Shown: piece by piece, positions 8,441-18,892 of the stretch
Layout of the letters: each line of letters starts with the position of its first letter
How positions within the stretch are numbered: position 1 is the first letter of the stretch
Translations under genes and position numbers: made by a program
The notes under the pieces: generated by a model
What the model was told of the DNA's origin: nothing
What the model saw: the letters and a program-made list of their open reading frames with translations, nothing else
The model's database searches: none
NCBI RefSeq assembly: GCF_000469545.1
Contig: NZ_KI273067.1
Coordinates: 1-64,000, forward strand
Reading direction: 5' to 3'
DNA length: 64,000 bases
Source of the DNA: Mitsuokella sp. oral taxon 131 str. W9106
GTDB lineage: Bacteria; Bacillota; Negativicutes; Selenomonadales; Selenomonadaceae

Positions 8441-9175
8441 ATGAATTTGGAACTCACGTACCTGATGAACAGCGGTTTCATCGTCCGCGAAGGCGGGCTG
8501 TTGCTCGTTTTCGACGATTTCCGCGATCCGAAGGAAGCGGTAAGGCGCGAGCTTGCTAAGGGCTTTGATCGCCTCTACATCTTCGCCTCGCATGCGCACT
8601 TCGATCACTTCGACTCGCATATCCTGGACTACGAAGCGCAGGCAAGCCATTTCATCTTCGGCTACGACATTCGGCGAACGAAGCGCGCGAAGGCATTCCC
8701 TGCGGAAAAGACGCAGTATATGCAGACGTACGATGCGTGGGAGGACGATGCGCTCCACGTCGCGTCGTTTGATTCGACCGATGCAGGCGTCTCGTTTCTC
8801 GTTGCGATCAAGAGGACGGGCAGGCGCATTTTCCACGCGGGCGATTTTAACTGGTGGGATTGGATCGGCGATATGGCGGAGAATCGAAAGCTCGCGGAAA
8901 ACGCCTTTCGCAAGCAGATGAAAAAGCTTGCAGGCCTTGAAGCCGACCTCGCGTTTTTCCCCGTCGACGGCAGGCTCGAGGGCGCGATGGACAAGGGTGC
9001 GAAGGTGTTCTGTGCCGAAACGTCGGTGCGCGCGCTCGTCACGATGCATTCGGTCGGCTATCCCGTATGGACGCCGCCCGCAGGCTTTTTTGAGGCAGGG
9101 CGCGAAATCCCCGTTTGGTCGCCGCGCGCGGAAGGCGAACGCCGCGTGCTTTCGGCACACGGTTTCCTCGCATGA
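8441..9175 (+). CDS. Metallo-beta-lactamase-fold hydrolase
   Basis: A 244-residue MBL-fold protein. The zinc motif HxHxDH is seen as HAHFDH (about residues 52-57), a later GD in FHAGDFNWWDW would supply the bridging Asp, and a further His follows near TMHSVGYP. It resembles UlaG/RNase Z-like MBL-fold proteins; the substrate cannot be inferred. ATG at 8441 follows GAGAGGG. It is 14 bases after yitT. Confidence 0.8.
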   Translation: MNLELTYLMNSGFIVREGGLLLVFDDFRDPKEAVRRELAKGFDRLYIFASHAHFDHFDSHILDYEAQASHFIFGYDIRRTKRAKAFPAEKTQYMQTYDAWEDDALHVASFDSTDAGVSFLVAIKRTGRRIFHAGDFNWWDWIGDMAENRKLAENAFRKQMKKLAGLEADLAFFPVDGRLEGAMDKGAKVFCAETSVRALVTMHSVGYPVWTPPAGFFEAGREIPVWSPRAEGERRVLSAHGFLA

Positions 9176-9307
9176 GCGAGCCGCTGGCGGAAGGGACGGC
9201 ATGATGAGGCGATTTTTCGCGCCGTTTATGGGGAAGCACGGATCGATTCAGACCGCATGGTGATCGTATCCGCGGTTCCCTTGAAATGCAGGGAGGGATA
9301 CGATACA

Positions 9308-9892
9308 ATGAAACGAATGATAGTCGCAGCGCTCGCGCTCCTGCTCGTCTTTACGAGCGGATGCCTTGCAGCAGGGGAAACGGGAAGCGCGAATCGTGGT
9401 GGAGGCAACAAAATGGCAAATCGCATGGCAGTATTCAAGACGAATCAAGGAACGTTTGAAGTCGAGCTCTTTGAGGACAAGGCACCGATCACGACGAAGA
9501 ACTTCATCGACCTGTCGGAGAAAGGCTTTTACGACGGCGTGATATTCCACCGCGTCATCGACGGCTTCATGATCCAAGGCGGCGATCCGACGGGGACGGG
9601 CATGGGCGGTCCCGGCTACACGATCGAGGACGAGTTTCGCGAGGATCTCACCTTTGCGGGCGAGGGCATTCTCGCGATGGCAAATACGGGCATGCCGCAC
9701 ACGGGCGGCAGCCAGTTCTTCATCACGCTCGACAAGACGCCGTGGCTCAACGGCAAGCACACGATCTTCGGCAAGGTCACGAAAGGCATGGACGTTGTCA
9801 AAAAGATCGGCCACGTGAAGACGGATTTCCAAGACCGTCCGCTTGAGAAGGTCGTCATCGAGAAGATCGAGATCCGAGACGCGAAGAAGTGA
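9308..9892 (+). CDS. Cyclophilin-type peptidyl-prolyl isomerase, lipoprotein form
   Basis: A 194-residue cyclophilin. The N-terminus is a lipoprotein signal peptide with lipobox FTSGC, so the full product should be anchored to a membrane. The catalytic domain has [26 protein letters not shown] and HTIFGKV, the classic substrate-binding strings. ATG 9308 follows AGGGAGGG. A second in-frame ATG at 9413 lies after GGTGGAGG with seven bases of spacing. It would give a 159-residue cytosolic cyclophilin without the signal, so two products are plausible. Its stop overlaps the next gene's start. Confidence 0.93.
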   Translation: MKRMIVAALALLLVFTSGCLAAGETGSANRGGGNKMANRMAVFKTNQGTFEVELFEDKAPITTKNFIDLSEKGFYDGVIFHRVIDGFMIQGGDPTGTGMGGPGYTIEDEFREDLTFAGEGILAMANTGMPHTGGSQFFITLDKTPWLNGKHTIFGKVTKGMDVVKKIGHVKTDFQDRPLEKVVIEKIEIRDAKK

Positions 9893-10152
9893 GCGGGCAA
9901 GCGTATACGTACATGCTCGCGTGCAGGGACGGCAGCATTTACACGGGCTGGACGAAGGATCTCGAAAAGCGCGTCGCGGCGCACAACGCAGGCAAGGGAG
10001 CAAAGTACACGCGCACGCGGCTTCCCGTGCACCTCGTCTACGCGGAGGCATTTCCCGACAAGCGCGAGGCGCAGAGCCGCGAGTGGCACATCAAGCAGCT
10101 CACGCACGCCGAAAAGCTGGCACTCATTGACAGTGCGGACAAGAGCCATTAG
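9889..10152 (+). CDS. GIY-YIG nuclease-superfamily protein (YhbQ/YazA-like)
   Basis: An 87-residue single-domain GIY-YIG protein. The signature appears as [17 protein letters not shown], followed by [17 protein letters not shown] and the Glu in SREWHIKQL. It is the length of the stand-alone UPF0213 family, whose physiological role is poorly known. The GTG start at 9889 overlaps the cyclophilin stop (GTGA). Confidence 0.92.
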   Translation: MSGQAYTYMLACRDGSIYTGWTKDLEKRVAAHNAGKGAKYTRTRLPVHLVYAEAFPDKREAQSREWHIKQLTHAEKLALIDSADKSH

Positions 10153-10197
10153 AATGAACAAATGATATCTCTATAGAAGTAAGGGGCGTTTTTATCC

Positions 10198-12191
<1,994 letters not shown>

Positions 12192-12476
12192 CCAAAAAAT
12201 CCAGCGTTTATGCGAGCCAGCGGACTTTCGGAAGTTGCAGGGCCTACGAATTTACCACCAACTTAGTGCCAAATTTTGAAACCGATAAAAACGATATAGG
12301 CAGTCATTCCACAAAACGGATCTTACTGCCAGAGTATCTGTGAAAACAGCTTTGATGGTTTTCTTATATCCATATTGCAGCCAATATTTGAACGCGTCAG
12401 CTCATGCTCGACTTGAGGATGTACTGGCGTTTTTTCGTGCCATAAAAGTGTAGTCAAACGTTATCTGCCGTTGCCA
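12192..12476. other. AT-richer gap between lysS and the TetR gene
   Basis: I see no gene, terminator or RNA here. Base composition drops sharply after lysS and stays low through the TetR/ABC block. A short frame ending at 12453 can be translated (ARLEDVLAFFRAIKV then TAG), but I cannot match it to a family. It may be debris from the event that brought in the block. Confidence 0.4.
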
Positions 12477-13130
12477 TTATCGGCTCTTTTTGAACGAAAT
12501 CGTTTTCGAAGCAGTATTCTGTTTCAACAGACGATCCATTCCAGCGACGAAAAAGGCACATAGCTTCTCCATATAAAAACGCGCCTCCCTGCGGTTCATG
12601 TCGTGGCGGAGAGGTTCGAACATAGACGCATAAAAGGAATTGGTCAGCATATGCAGCACGTTCATCATCAATTTTTTTTCGTTCCCTGCACCTCCTGCCA
12701 ATCCGGTCCATTTCGAGACGTAGGAAATGTTATTGTCAGTCAAAGCCTCAATCAGTGCCGTGTGCCATTTGCCTTCTAAAGAGGTTTGCATCAATAGAAA
12801 CTCGTCTTTATGATCATAAATATAGTCGATCATATCCATATAGATTGCAGTATCATCGGAAGAAATGGCGGCTGTTCCATTCCCCCCTGCATTCTTCGGC
12901 CAAAACTGATTCGCATAATTCTGATATCGTTCAATAAGACCATCTGATACGGGCGAAACAATTGCGTCAAAAAGCCCCTCCTTATTGGGAAAGCGCGTAT
13001 AGACAGCACGGGCGCTGGTTCCTGCTTTTTTTGCAATCTCCCGGATGGAAGCAGCCTGAAACCCTTGATTTAAAAATTCGCTTTTGGCACATTCCAGTAA
13101 GCGTTCTGATATACCAGCAATTCGTTTCAT
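12477..13130 (-). CDS. TetR-family transcriptional regulator
   Basis: A 217-residue repressor-like protein. The N-terminal helix-turn-helix is clear: LLECAKSEFLNQGFQAASIR then EIAKKAGTSARAVYTRFPNK. The C-terminal ligand domain is not recognisable. I chose the ATG at 13130 (MKRIAGISERL), which sits at the usual distance before the HTH. A further upstream in-frame start at 13199 would add 23 unusual residues. It is divergent from the two ABC transporter genes and very probably controls them through the palindrome at 13245-13265. Confidence 0.85.
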   Translation of the reverse strand: MKRIAGISERLLECAKSEFLNQGFQAASIREIAKKAGTSARAVYTRFPNKEGLFDAIVSPVSDGLIERYQNYANQFWPKNAGGNGTAAISSDDTAIYMDMIDYIYDHKDEFLLMQTSLEGKWHTALIEALTDNNISYVSKWTGLAGGAGNEKKLMMNVLHMLTNSFYASMFEPLRHDMNRREARFYMEKLCAFFVAGMDRLLKQNTASKTISFKKSR

Positions 13131-13211
13131 GTCAATACGCTCTTTCTGAAAGATGGAAACATCGTTTTTTATTTTATCGGCAAGAAAGCAGCGTGTCAAT
13201 ACAGAAACAGG

Positions 13212-13241
13212 TTGACAATCCTTGCTGATACGCCGTATAAT
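13212..13241 (+). promoter_or_regulatory. Promoter of the ABC transporter pair
   Basis: TTGACA (13212-13217) and TATAAT (13236-13241) are both consensus, with an 18-base spacer. Confidence 0.85.
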
Positions 13242-13244
13242 CCT

Positions 13245-13265
13245 ATTTGAAACAGTGTTTCAAAT
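13245..13265 (+). promoter_or_regulatory. Probable TetR operator (perfect palindrome)
   Basis: ATTTGAAACA (13245-13254), one central G, then TGTTTCAAAT (13256-13265): a perfect 10+1+10 inverted repeat. It lies three bases downstream of the -10 box and covers the expected transcription start. A bound repressor would block initiation. Confidence 0.75.
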
Positions 13266-13341
13266 GTATGGCAAGAGGAAAATGTTTTGACTTTATGATT
13301 CGCCATTGCTGGCAGACAGGCAAAATCAAGGAGTTGGCAGT

Positions 13342-15147
13342 ATGAAAGAAAAAGGGGTACTGGGGCGTCTGTTCCGACATATGGGCATGTTCAGGATCAC
13401 AATGGCAATCTCCATTGTATTGTCTGCTGTTTCGTCGGTCATCAACCTATATGCCTTTGTGTGCGTGTATGACGTGGCAAAGGAGATCGTTCGGTCGCTA
13501 GGCAATATGCATGCGCTGGATCAGGCCGATATGGTCGATATGGGCTGGCGCGCTGTATTCTTGATTCTTATGTCATTTGGAATATACGGACTGGCATTGC
13601 TGTTCTCCCATATCACCGCTTTCAATACGGTCGCAAAACTGCGGATTCAGATTGTCCGACACATTGGGAATCTGCCTTTGGGGTATCACGCGACAAATCC
13701 CAGCGGGAAACAACGAAAAATTATTGAAAAGAACTCGGACAATCTGGAAACGCTGATTGCACATCAGATTCCAGACTTCGCAGGAGCGGTTGCACTGCCG
13801 ATCGCTTTTCTTGTATTTATGTTTGTGTACGACTGGCGGTTGTCTTTCATCTGCCTGATACCGATCTTGGTCGGCTTTGGCATCCTTTATTATATGCTGA
13901 AGGATGAAAGCGAAGGCTTTGCTAAGCAATATCAAAAATCTGCCGAGGACATTAGCAATGCCGTCACGGAATATATCAGGGGCATTGCGGTTGTAAAGGT
14001 GTTTGGACAAACTGCCAATTCTTTTCGGCACTATAAAGCTGCGGTAAAAGAGTACGGTGATTATTTGCTGAAATACGCGCTCTCCATGCAAAATACAGAC
14101 AGTCTTTACCATGCTGCAATTAACGGCATCTTCTTTTTCCTGATTCCCGGCGGCATAATCCTGTTTAACACAGGCAGCAATCCTGAAAAAACGATACTGA
14201 GTTTTCTGTTCTTTTCGGTCCTGATTCCTACCGTCGCGACGTTCTTAGCGCGCATTATGAATAGTTCCTCCAATCTCATGCTTTCCAAGGCGTCGTTGGA
14301 CGCAATCGATCGGATTTTGAAGGAAAAGCCGCTGCCGGAAACAAAAAAGCCGCAATCTCCGATGGGGTATGATATATCCATTGACCATGTTTCCTTTTCT
14401 TATGGAGAGACGGCCGGAAAAGCTTTGGACGATATTTCTTTCGATGTGCCGGAGGGTACGATTACCGCACTGGTCGGGAAATCCGGCGGCGGGAAAAGCA
14501 CGATTGCGAATCTGATTGCGAGATTTTGGGACGTCGATGAGGGAGCTATCCGGGTCGGCGGAGTGGATGTACGGGAAATGGATTATAAGCATTGGATGAA
14601 GCGGGTCAGTATGGTATTTCAGGACACGAATTTATTTAAGACGTCGGTCAAAGAAAATGTCGCTGTTTTCAATCCGGACGCTTCACGTGAGGATATTTTC
14701 CAAGCCCTTCATCTGGCACAGTGTGACGATATTTTGGAAAAGCTGCCGCAGGGCGCAGACACGGTGATCGGGACAAATGGAATCTATCTTTCCGGTGGTG
14801 AAATGCAGCGGATCGCCCTTGCCCGCGCAATCCTGAAAAACGCCCCTGTGGTGCTGCTGGATGAAGCAACTGCATTTGCTGATGCGGAAAATGAATACCG
14901 GATACAGAAAGCTTTGGACGAACTGCTGCGAGGGAAAACCGTCATTATGATTGCCCACCGGCTTTCCACCATTATACACGCGGATCAAATCTGTGTTTTG
15001 GAGCGAGGGAAGATTGTTGAGAAGGGAACCCACCGTGAACTGATGGGCATGCACGGTGCATATGCCAAAATGCGTGAAGAATACCAAAGCAGTATTTCAT
15101 GGAGGATTGGAGGGCAACAATATGCTGGAGCGCGTATATCGCATTAG
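13342..15147 (+). CDS. ABC transporter, fused permease/ATPase half-transporter 1
   Basis: A 601-residue half-transporter: an exporter-fold membrane domain (about residues 20-310) and an ATPase domain. Walker A is GKSGGGKST, the signature LSGGEMQR, and Walker B VVLLDEATAF; the H-loop lies in IAHRLS. The LIARFWDVDEG string resembles the YbtP/IrtA-type transporters, which have an exporter fold but import siderophores; drug export is equally possible. ATG 13342 follows AAGGAG. The stop overlaps the next gene's start by 26 bases, so the two subunits probably form a heterodimer. Composition is AT-richer than the flanks, which suggests transfer. Confidence 0.9.
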   Translation: MKEKGVLGRLFRHMGMFRITMAISIVLSAVSSVINLYAFVCVYDVAKEIVRSLGNMHALDQADMVDMGWRAVFLILMSFGIYGLALLFSHITAFNTVAKLRIQIVRHIGNLPLGYHATNPSGKQRKIIEKNSDNLETLIAHQIPDFAGAVALPIAFLVFMFVYDWRLSFICLIPILVGFGILYYMLKDESEGFAKQYQKSAEDISNAVTEYIRGIAVVKVFGQTANSFRHYKAAVKEYGDYLLKYALSMQNTDSLYHAAINGIFFFLIPGGIILFNTGSNPEKTILSFLFFSVLIPTVATFLARIMNSSSNLMLSKASLDAIDRILKEKPLPETKKPQSPMGYDISIDHVSFSYGETAGKALDDISFDVPEGTITALVGKSGGGKSTIANLIARFWDVDEGAIRVGGVDVREMDYKHWMKRVSMVFQDTNLFKTSVKENVAVFNPDASREDIFQALHLAQCDDILEKLPQGADTVIGTNGIYLSGGEMQRIALARAILKNAPVVLLDEATAFADAENEYRIQKALDELLRGKTVIMIAHRLSTIIHADQICVLERGKIVEKGTHRELMGMHGAYAKMREEYQSSISWRIGGQQYAGARISH

Positions 15148-16855
15148 TGACGAGGGAAGTTGGAACATTCTGAAGTCCGGTTTGTATATGTGCCTGTTCA
15201 ATCTTGCTACGCTTTTGCCTGTTCTTTTGCTTGCAATGGTTGCAGATGAAATGATGAATCGATACTTTGGCATAGCGCACGGAAGTATCCCTTTGTGGGG
15301 GTATTGGGGAACTGCCTTTTTGCTGCTATGCGCAATCTATTTTGCATACCGCATGACATATCGAAAGAAATACCTGACTTCCACACAAGAAGATATGAGG
15401 CTTCGCATGGGGATCGCAGACAAAATCCGAAGGCTTCCGCTCTCTTATATCGGGAGGCGTGATTTGAGCGATTTAGCCTCTACGGTCATGGATGATGTTG
15501 CTGCTGTGGAGTTGGCGCTTTCTACTGGCGCAGCAGAGTTTATAGGAGGATTCCTGTCGGGGGTGACGACCCTTGCCATCCTCGCATTTTACAACTGGAA
15601 GCTGGCTGGCAGTCTGGCGGTTTGCCTCCCCTTAGTCGTGATCGTAATGTTCTTGTGCCGGATTATCTCTGAGGGGACGAATCAAAGAAACAGGCAAAAA
15701 AAGCTGGATATCAGCGACGGGCTACAGGAGTATCTGGAAACGATAAAGGTGCTGCGTTCTTCCGAAGAAATGGAAGGGTACCAGAATCGTCTGTCCGTCA
15801 CAATCAAGCGCATATTGAAGGGGCTTGTCCTATACGAATTTTTGTCCGGATTTGCGATTGGACTGGCTCATAACATCATGCGGATCGGTTTAGGGCTTAT
15901 CATCGTCACGGGTTCCACGCTCCTGATTTCAGGAGAAATCCATTTCTTTGCATTCCTCTTGTTTCTCCTTGTTGCGGTCAGGATTTACGAGCCTCTGACC
16001 AAGGCGTGTGAATCGCTTGGCGTCATGATTTCGTCTTTGGTCAGCGCAGGGCGGATCCGGGATCTGATGGATTATCCGGAGCAGCAGGGAGACGCATCAT
16101 GGCAGCCAAAATCTTTTGATATTTTCTTTGATCATGTATCATTTGCTTACAATAAGAAAGATGTGCTGCATGATGTCTCTTTTACAGCAAAGCAGGGACA
16201 AATCACGGCTTTGGTAGGGCCATCAGGCTGTGGGAAAAGTACCCTTTGCCGGCTTGCGGCCCGTTTCTGGGACGTAAGTAGAGGAAGCGTGTCTCTAGGA
16301 GGCCTCAACATAAATGAAATTGCTCCGGACACATTATTGAAGCATTATGCCTTTGTTTTTCAGGACGTGGTGTTATTCAATGATACGATCTATAACAACA
16401 TCAAGATTGGAAAAGAAAACGCGACTCGTGAGGAAGTCCTGACTGCGGCAAAGCTGGCCTGCTGTGACGAGTTTATAGACCGGCTCCCGCAGGGGTATGA
16501 CACCGTAATCGGAGAAAACGGAATGACCCTCTCCGGCGGTGAAAGACAGCGGCTTTCCATTGCCCGCGCATTCCTGAAGGATGCGCCTGTGATTCTGCTG
16601 GATGAGAGCACCGCTTCCATTGATCCTGAAAATGAAACAAAAATCCAGAAGGCCATCGGCAGGCTTGTTGCGAACAAGACAGTACTGATCATTGCGCATA
16701 AACTGCGATCCATAGTGGCGTGCGATAAGATCGTGGTTTTGAACGAAGGGAACGTGATGGAATCCGGCACACATGAAGAATTGATGCAGGAGGACGGCTT
16801 GTACCATCGCCTCTATTCCCTGCAAAGCGAGAGTCTGGCATGGGAGGTCAAATGA
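15122..16855 (+). CDS. ABC transporter, fused permease/ATPase half-transporter 2
   Basis: A 577-residue partner of the preceding half-transporter, with a membrane domain (about residues 20-300) and an ATPase. Walker A is GPSGCGKST at about residue 365, the signature LSGGERQR, and Walker B VILLDESTAS followed by an intact D-loop (IDPENE). ATG 15122 follows GGAGGG and overlaps the end of the upstream gene in another frame. The product is likely to pair with it in the inner membrane. The same LAARFWDV string links it to the YbtQ/IrtB group. Substrate unknown. Confidence 0.9.
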   Translation: MLERVYRISDEGSWNILKSGLYMCLFNLATLLPVLLLAMVADEMMNRYFGIAHGSIPLWGYWGTAFLLLCAIYFAYRMTYRKKYLTSTQEDMRLRMGIADKIRRLPLSYIGRRDLSDLASTVMDDVAAVELALSTGAAEFIGGFLSGVTTLAILAFYNWKLAGSLAVCLPLVVIVMFLCRIISEGTNQRNRQKKLDISDGLQEYLETIKVLRSSEEMEGYQNRLSVTIKRILKGLVLYEFLSGFAIGLAHNIMRIGLGLIIVTGSTLLISGEIHFFAFLLFLLVAVRIYEPLTKACESLGVMISSLVSAGRIRDLMDYPEQQGDASWQPKSFDIFFDHVSFAYNKKDVLHDVSFTAKQGQITALVGPSGCGKSTLCRLAARFWDVSRGSVSLGGLNINEIAPDTLLKHYAFVFQDVVLFNDTIYNNIKIGKENATREEVLTAAKLACCDEFIDRLPQGYDTVIGENGMTLSGGERQRLSIARAFLKDAPVILLDESTASIDPENETKIQKAIGRLVANKTVLIIAHKLRSIVACDKIVVLNEGNVMESGTHEELMQEDGLYHRLYSLQSESLAWEVK

Positions 16856-16928
16856 ATCCAATCCCAAATTGCAAATGTAACACAGGTATGGCAGCCCTGC
16901 AAAGGTTCCTTTTTCGTTTATAATGGAC

Positions 16929-16957
16929 TTGCAATCAAAACGGAATTCCCGTATAAT
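16929..16957 (+). promoter_or_regulatory. Promoter of the flagellin-like gene
   Basis: TTGCAA (16929-16934) and TATAAT (16952-16957) have a 17-base spacer, a sigma-A pattern. No sigma-28 (TAAA/GCCGATAA) pattern is seen. Another TATAAT-like box lies at 16919-16924 without a clear partner. Confidence 0.7.
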
Positions 16958-16972
16958 ACGAGATGGAAGGGG

Positions 16973-17031
16973 AAAAGCGCAGGAAAGCCTTGCGCTTTTT
17001 GGTACGGCCGCAGACCATGGAAGGTCTGCGG
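16973..17031 (+). promoter_or_regulatory. Two-hairpin 5' leader of the flagellin-like gene
   Basis: Hairpin 1 pairs AAAAGCGCA (16973-16981) with TGCGCTTTT (16991-16999) and ends in five T, so it looks like an intrinsic terminator or attenuator. Hairpin 2 pairs CCGCAGACC (17008-17016) with GGTCTGCGG (17023-17031) around a six-base loop. Both lie in the roughly 100-base leader between promoter and start codon. Confidence 0.6.
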
Positions 17032-17059
17032 GTCTATGGTATGAAAGGAAGGATTTTCT

Positions 17060-17875
17060 ATGCAGATTGGAAGCTACAATGCCCTACACTCGTTGAACAC
17101 GCTGGATCGCGCACATAAGACGAATGCGAATACGCTTCAGCGCATTTCGGACGGCTCGAAGCATTCGAGCGCAGCATTTGGCTCGGCAGCGTATGCGATC
17201 GTGCAGCGCACCTATGCCAATATCGGCGCAGTGAGCCAGTCAAATCAGAACACGCAGAATGCAAGCGCGATGCTCGCGACGGCTTCGGGCGGTGTGAGCA
17301 ACACGGTCGAGTCGCTCACGAACCTGCGCGAGACGATCCTCCATGCAGCGAACGGCACGAACGGCCCGTCGGATCTCGCGACGCTTCAGAAGTCGATCGA
17401 TCAGACGATCCATTCGATCGACGATACGGTCGACTCTGCGACGTTCAACGGCAAGCGCCTCCTCGACGGGGACAAGAACGTCATGGTCGCAGGGTCGGAC
17501 AGCTACAAGAACGTTCCGCTCGGCAACTTGTCGGCAGAGGGACTTGGCCTCCGCGACGATCAGGGCAGGAGCACGGTCAACGTCTCGAATCCGTCCTCGA
17601 TTGCAGACGCGCTCGACAAGGTCGACCGTGCTCTTGGTCGGGCACTGGATCAGGCTACGACGATCGGCGCCGCACAGCAAGGGCTTTCGTATCGCTCGGC
17701 GAACTACACGACGATGGAAGAGGGACTGCAGGGCCAGGCATCTGTCATGGACAGCACGGACATCGCAAAGGGCTCTGTCGATCTCAGGAATGCGCAGACG
17801 CAGGAGCAGCTCGCACTTTTCGCGACGAAGATGAACAACCACAACCGTGGTGCAGTTCTCGCGCTTCTTCGTTGA
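17060..17875 (+). CDS. Short flagellin-like protein
   Basis: A 271-residue protein that keeps only flagellin-type end domains. The N-terminus has the spaced Asn/Leu heptads and RISDGSKHSSA, then VESLTNLRETILHAANGTNG and ATFNGKRLLDGD, all typical of flagellin D1. The C-terminus ends GAVLALLR, like the VLSLLR end of D0. The usual DDAAGLAIS segment is replaced by SAAFGSAAYAI, and there is no variable outer domain. No other flagellar gene is in the window, and the promoter looks like sigma-A. It could be a minor filament protein, a hook-junction-like protein, or a flagellin that has taken another role. Confidence 0.82.
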   Translation: MQIGSYNALHSLNTLDRAHKTNANTLQRISDGSKHSSAAFGSAAYAIVQRTYANIGAVSQSNQNTQNASAMLATASGGVSNTVESLTNLRETILHAANGTNGPSDLATLQKSIDQTIHSIDDTVDSATFNGKRLLDGDKNVMVAGSDSYKNVPLGNLSAEGLGLRDDQGRSTVNVSNPSSIADALDKVDRALGRALDQATTIGAAQQGLSYRSANYTTMEEGLQGQASVMDSTDIAKGSVDLRNAQTQEQLALFATKMNNHNRGAVLALLR

Positions 17876-17891
17876 TCGCACGGCATTTGGC

Positions 17892-17921
17892 GGTGGGTCA
17901 CTTCGGTGGCCCACCTTTTTT
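17892..17921 (+). terminator. Terminator after the flagellin-like gene
   Basis: GGTGGG then CAC (17892-17901) pairs with GTG then CCCACC (17906-17915) around TTCG, followed by TTTTTT. Confidence 0.9.
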
Positions 17922-18011
17922 ATCGCGGTCTTGCGCAACAGGAAAAGAGCACTTTTTGTCGTATTGATATAAAGCAGAAAGCAGAAGATTTTGATTTGGA
18001 GGTGGTTGTTC

Positions 18012-18890
18012 TTGATTCGGAAGGGGATCATACTTGCGGGAGGCTCTGGCACGCGCCTTTATCCGCTGACGAAGGTCGTATCGAAGCAGCTCATGCCCGT
18101 CTACGACAAGCCGATGATCTATTACCCGCTCTCGACGCTCATGCTCGCGGGAATCCACGACATCCTGATCATCACGACGTCGGAAGACCGCGATCTATTT
18201 GCACGCCTCTTAGGCGATGGCAGCCAGCTTGGCATCCAGATCTCGTACGCGGTGCAGCCACGCCCCGAAGGGCTTGCGCAGGCATTTTTGATCGGTGCGT
18301 CGTTTATTGCGGGCGAAGGCTGCGCGCTCATCTTGGGCGACAATATCTTTTACGGCTCGGATCTCGCACAGGCGATGCAGCAGGCGACGAAGGAGGACGA
18401 AGGCGCCACGGTCTTCGCATACTACGTCTCAGACCCGAAACGCTACGGCGTCGTGGAATTCGACCGCAAGGGAAGGGCGCTGAGCTTGGAGGAAAAGCCC
18501 AAAAATCCACGCTCCAATTACGCGGTCACAGGACTCTATTTCTACGATAAGGACATCGTCGGGATTGCGAAAGGGATTCGCCCGTCGCCGCGCGGCGAGC
18601 TTGAGATCACAGACGTCAACAAGGCATACCTGGAGCGCGGCACGCTTCGCGCGCAGAAAATGCGCCGCGGCTACGCATGGCTCGACACGGGAACGCACGA
18701 GTCGCTGCTCGCGGCAGGCGCGTTCGTACAGACGATCCAGGCGCGGCAGGGGCTGAAGATCGCTTCGCCGGAGGAGATCGCGTGGCGGATGGGCTACATC
18801 GACGCCGAGCAGGTGCTTCGCCTCGCTGCGCCGCTCGCGAAGAACGAGTACGGCAAATACTTGCAGCAGATTGTAAAGGAAGGGCTTTGA
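18012..18890 (+). CDS. rmlA: Glucose-1-phosphate thymidylyltransferase
   Basis: A 292-residue enzyme that makes dTDP-glucose from dTTP and glucose-1-phosphate, the first step towards dTDP-deoxysugars of surface glycans. The nucleotide-binding loop [11 protein letters not shown] and the [20 protein letters not shown] segment are diagnostic, and LGDNIFYG carries the metal-binding Asp. TTG 18012 is the best start because GGAGGTGG lies six bases upstream and it gives the standard [11 protein letters not shown]. rmlB follows after two bases. Confidence 0.95.
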   Translation: MIRKGIILAGGSGTRLYPLTKVVSKQLMPVYDKPMIYYPLSTLMLAGIHDILIITTSEDRDLFARLLGDGSQLGIQISYAVQPRPEGLAQAFLIGASFIAGEGCALILGDNIFYGSDLAQAMQQATKEDEGATVFAYYVSDPKRYGVVEFDRKGRALSLEEKPKNPRSNYAVTGLYFYDKDIVGIAKGIRPSPRGELEITDVNKAYLERGTLRAQKMRRGYAWLDTGTHESLLAAGAFVQTIQARQGLKIASPEEIAWRMGYIDAEQVLRLAAPLAKNEYGKYLQQIVKEGL

Positions 18891-18892
18891 AC

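Noticed and set aside
9201-9263. A 20-codon ORF ([20 protein letters not shown]) upstream of the cyclophilin
   Set aside because: It has a fair ribosome-binding site but no promoter of its own, no conservation information and no sequence relation to the gene downstream. Too little support to call a gene.
12390-12453. A short frame ending ARLEDVLAFFRAIKV as a transposase fragment
   Set aside because: It has no recognisable DDE motif, inverted repeat or target duplication. I cannot support a mobile-element call.
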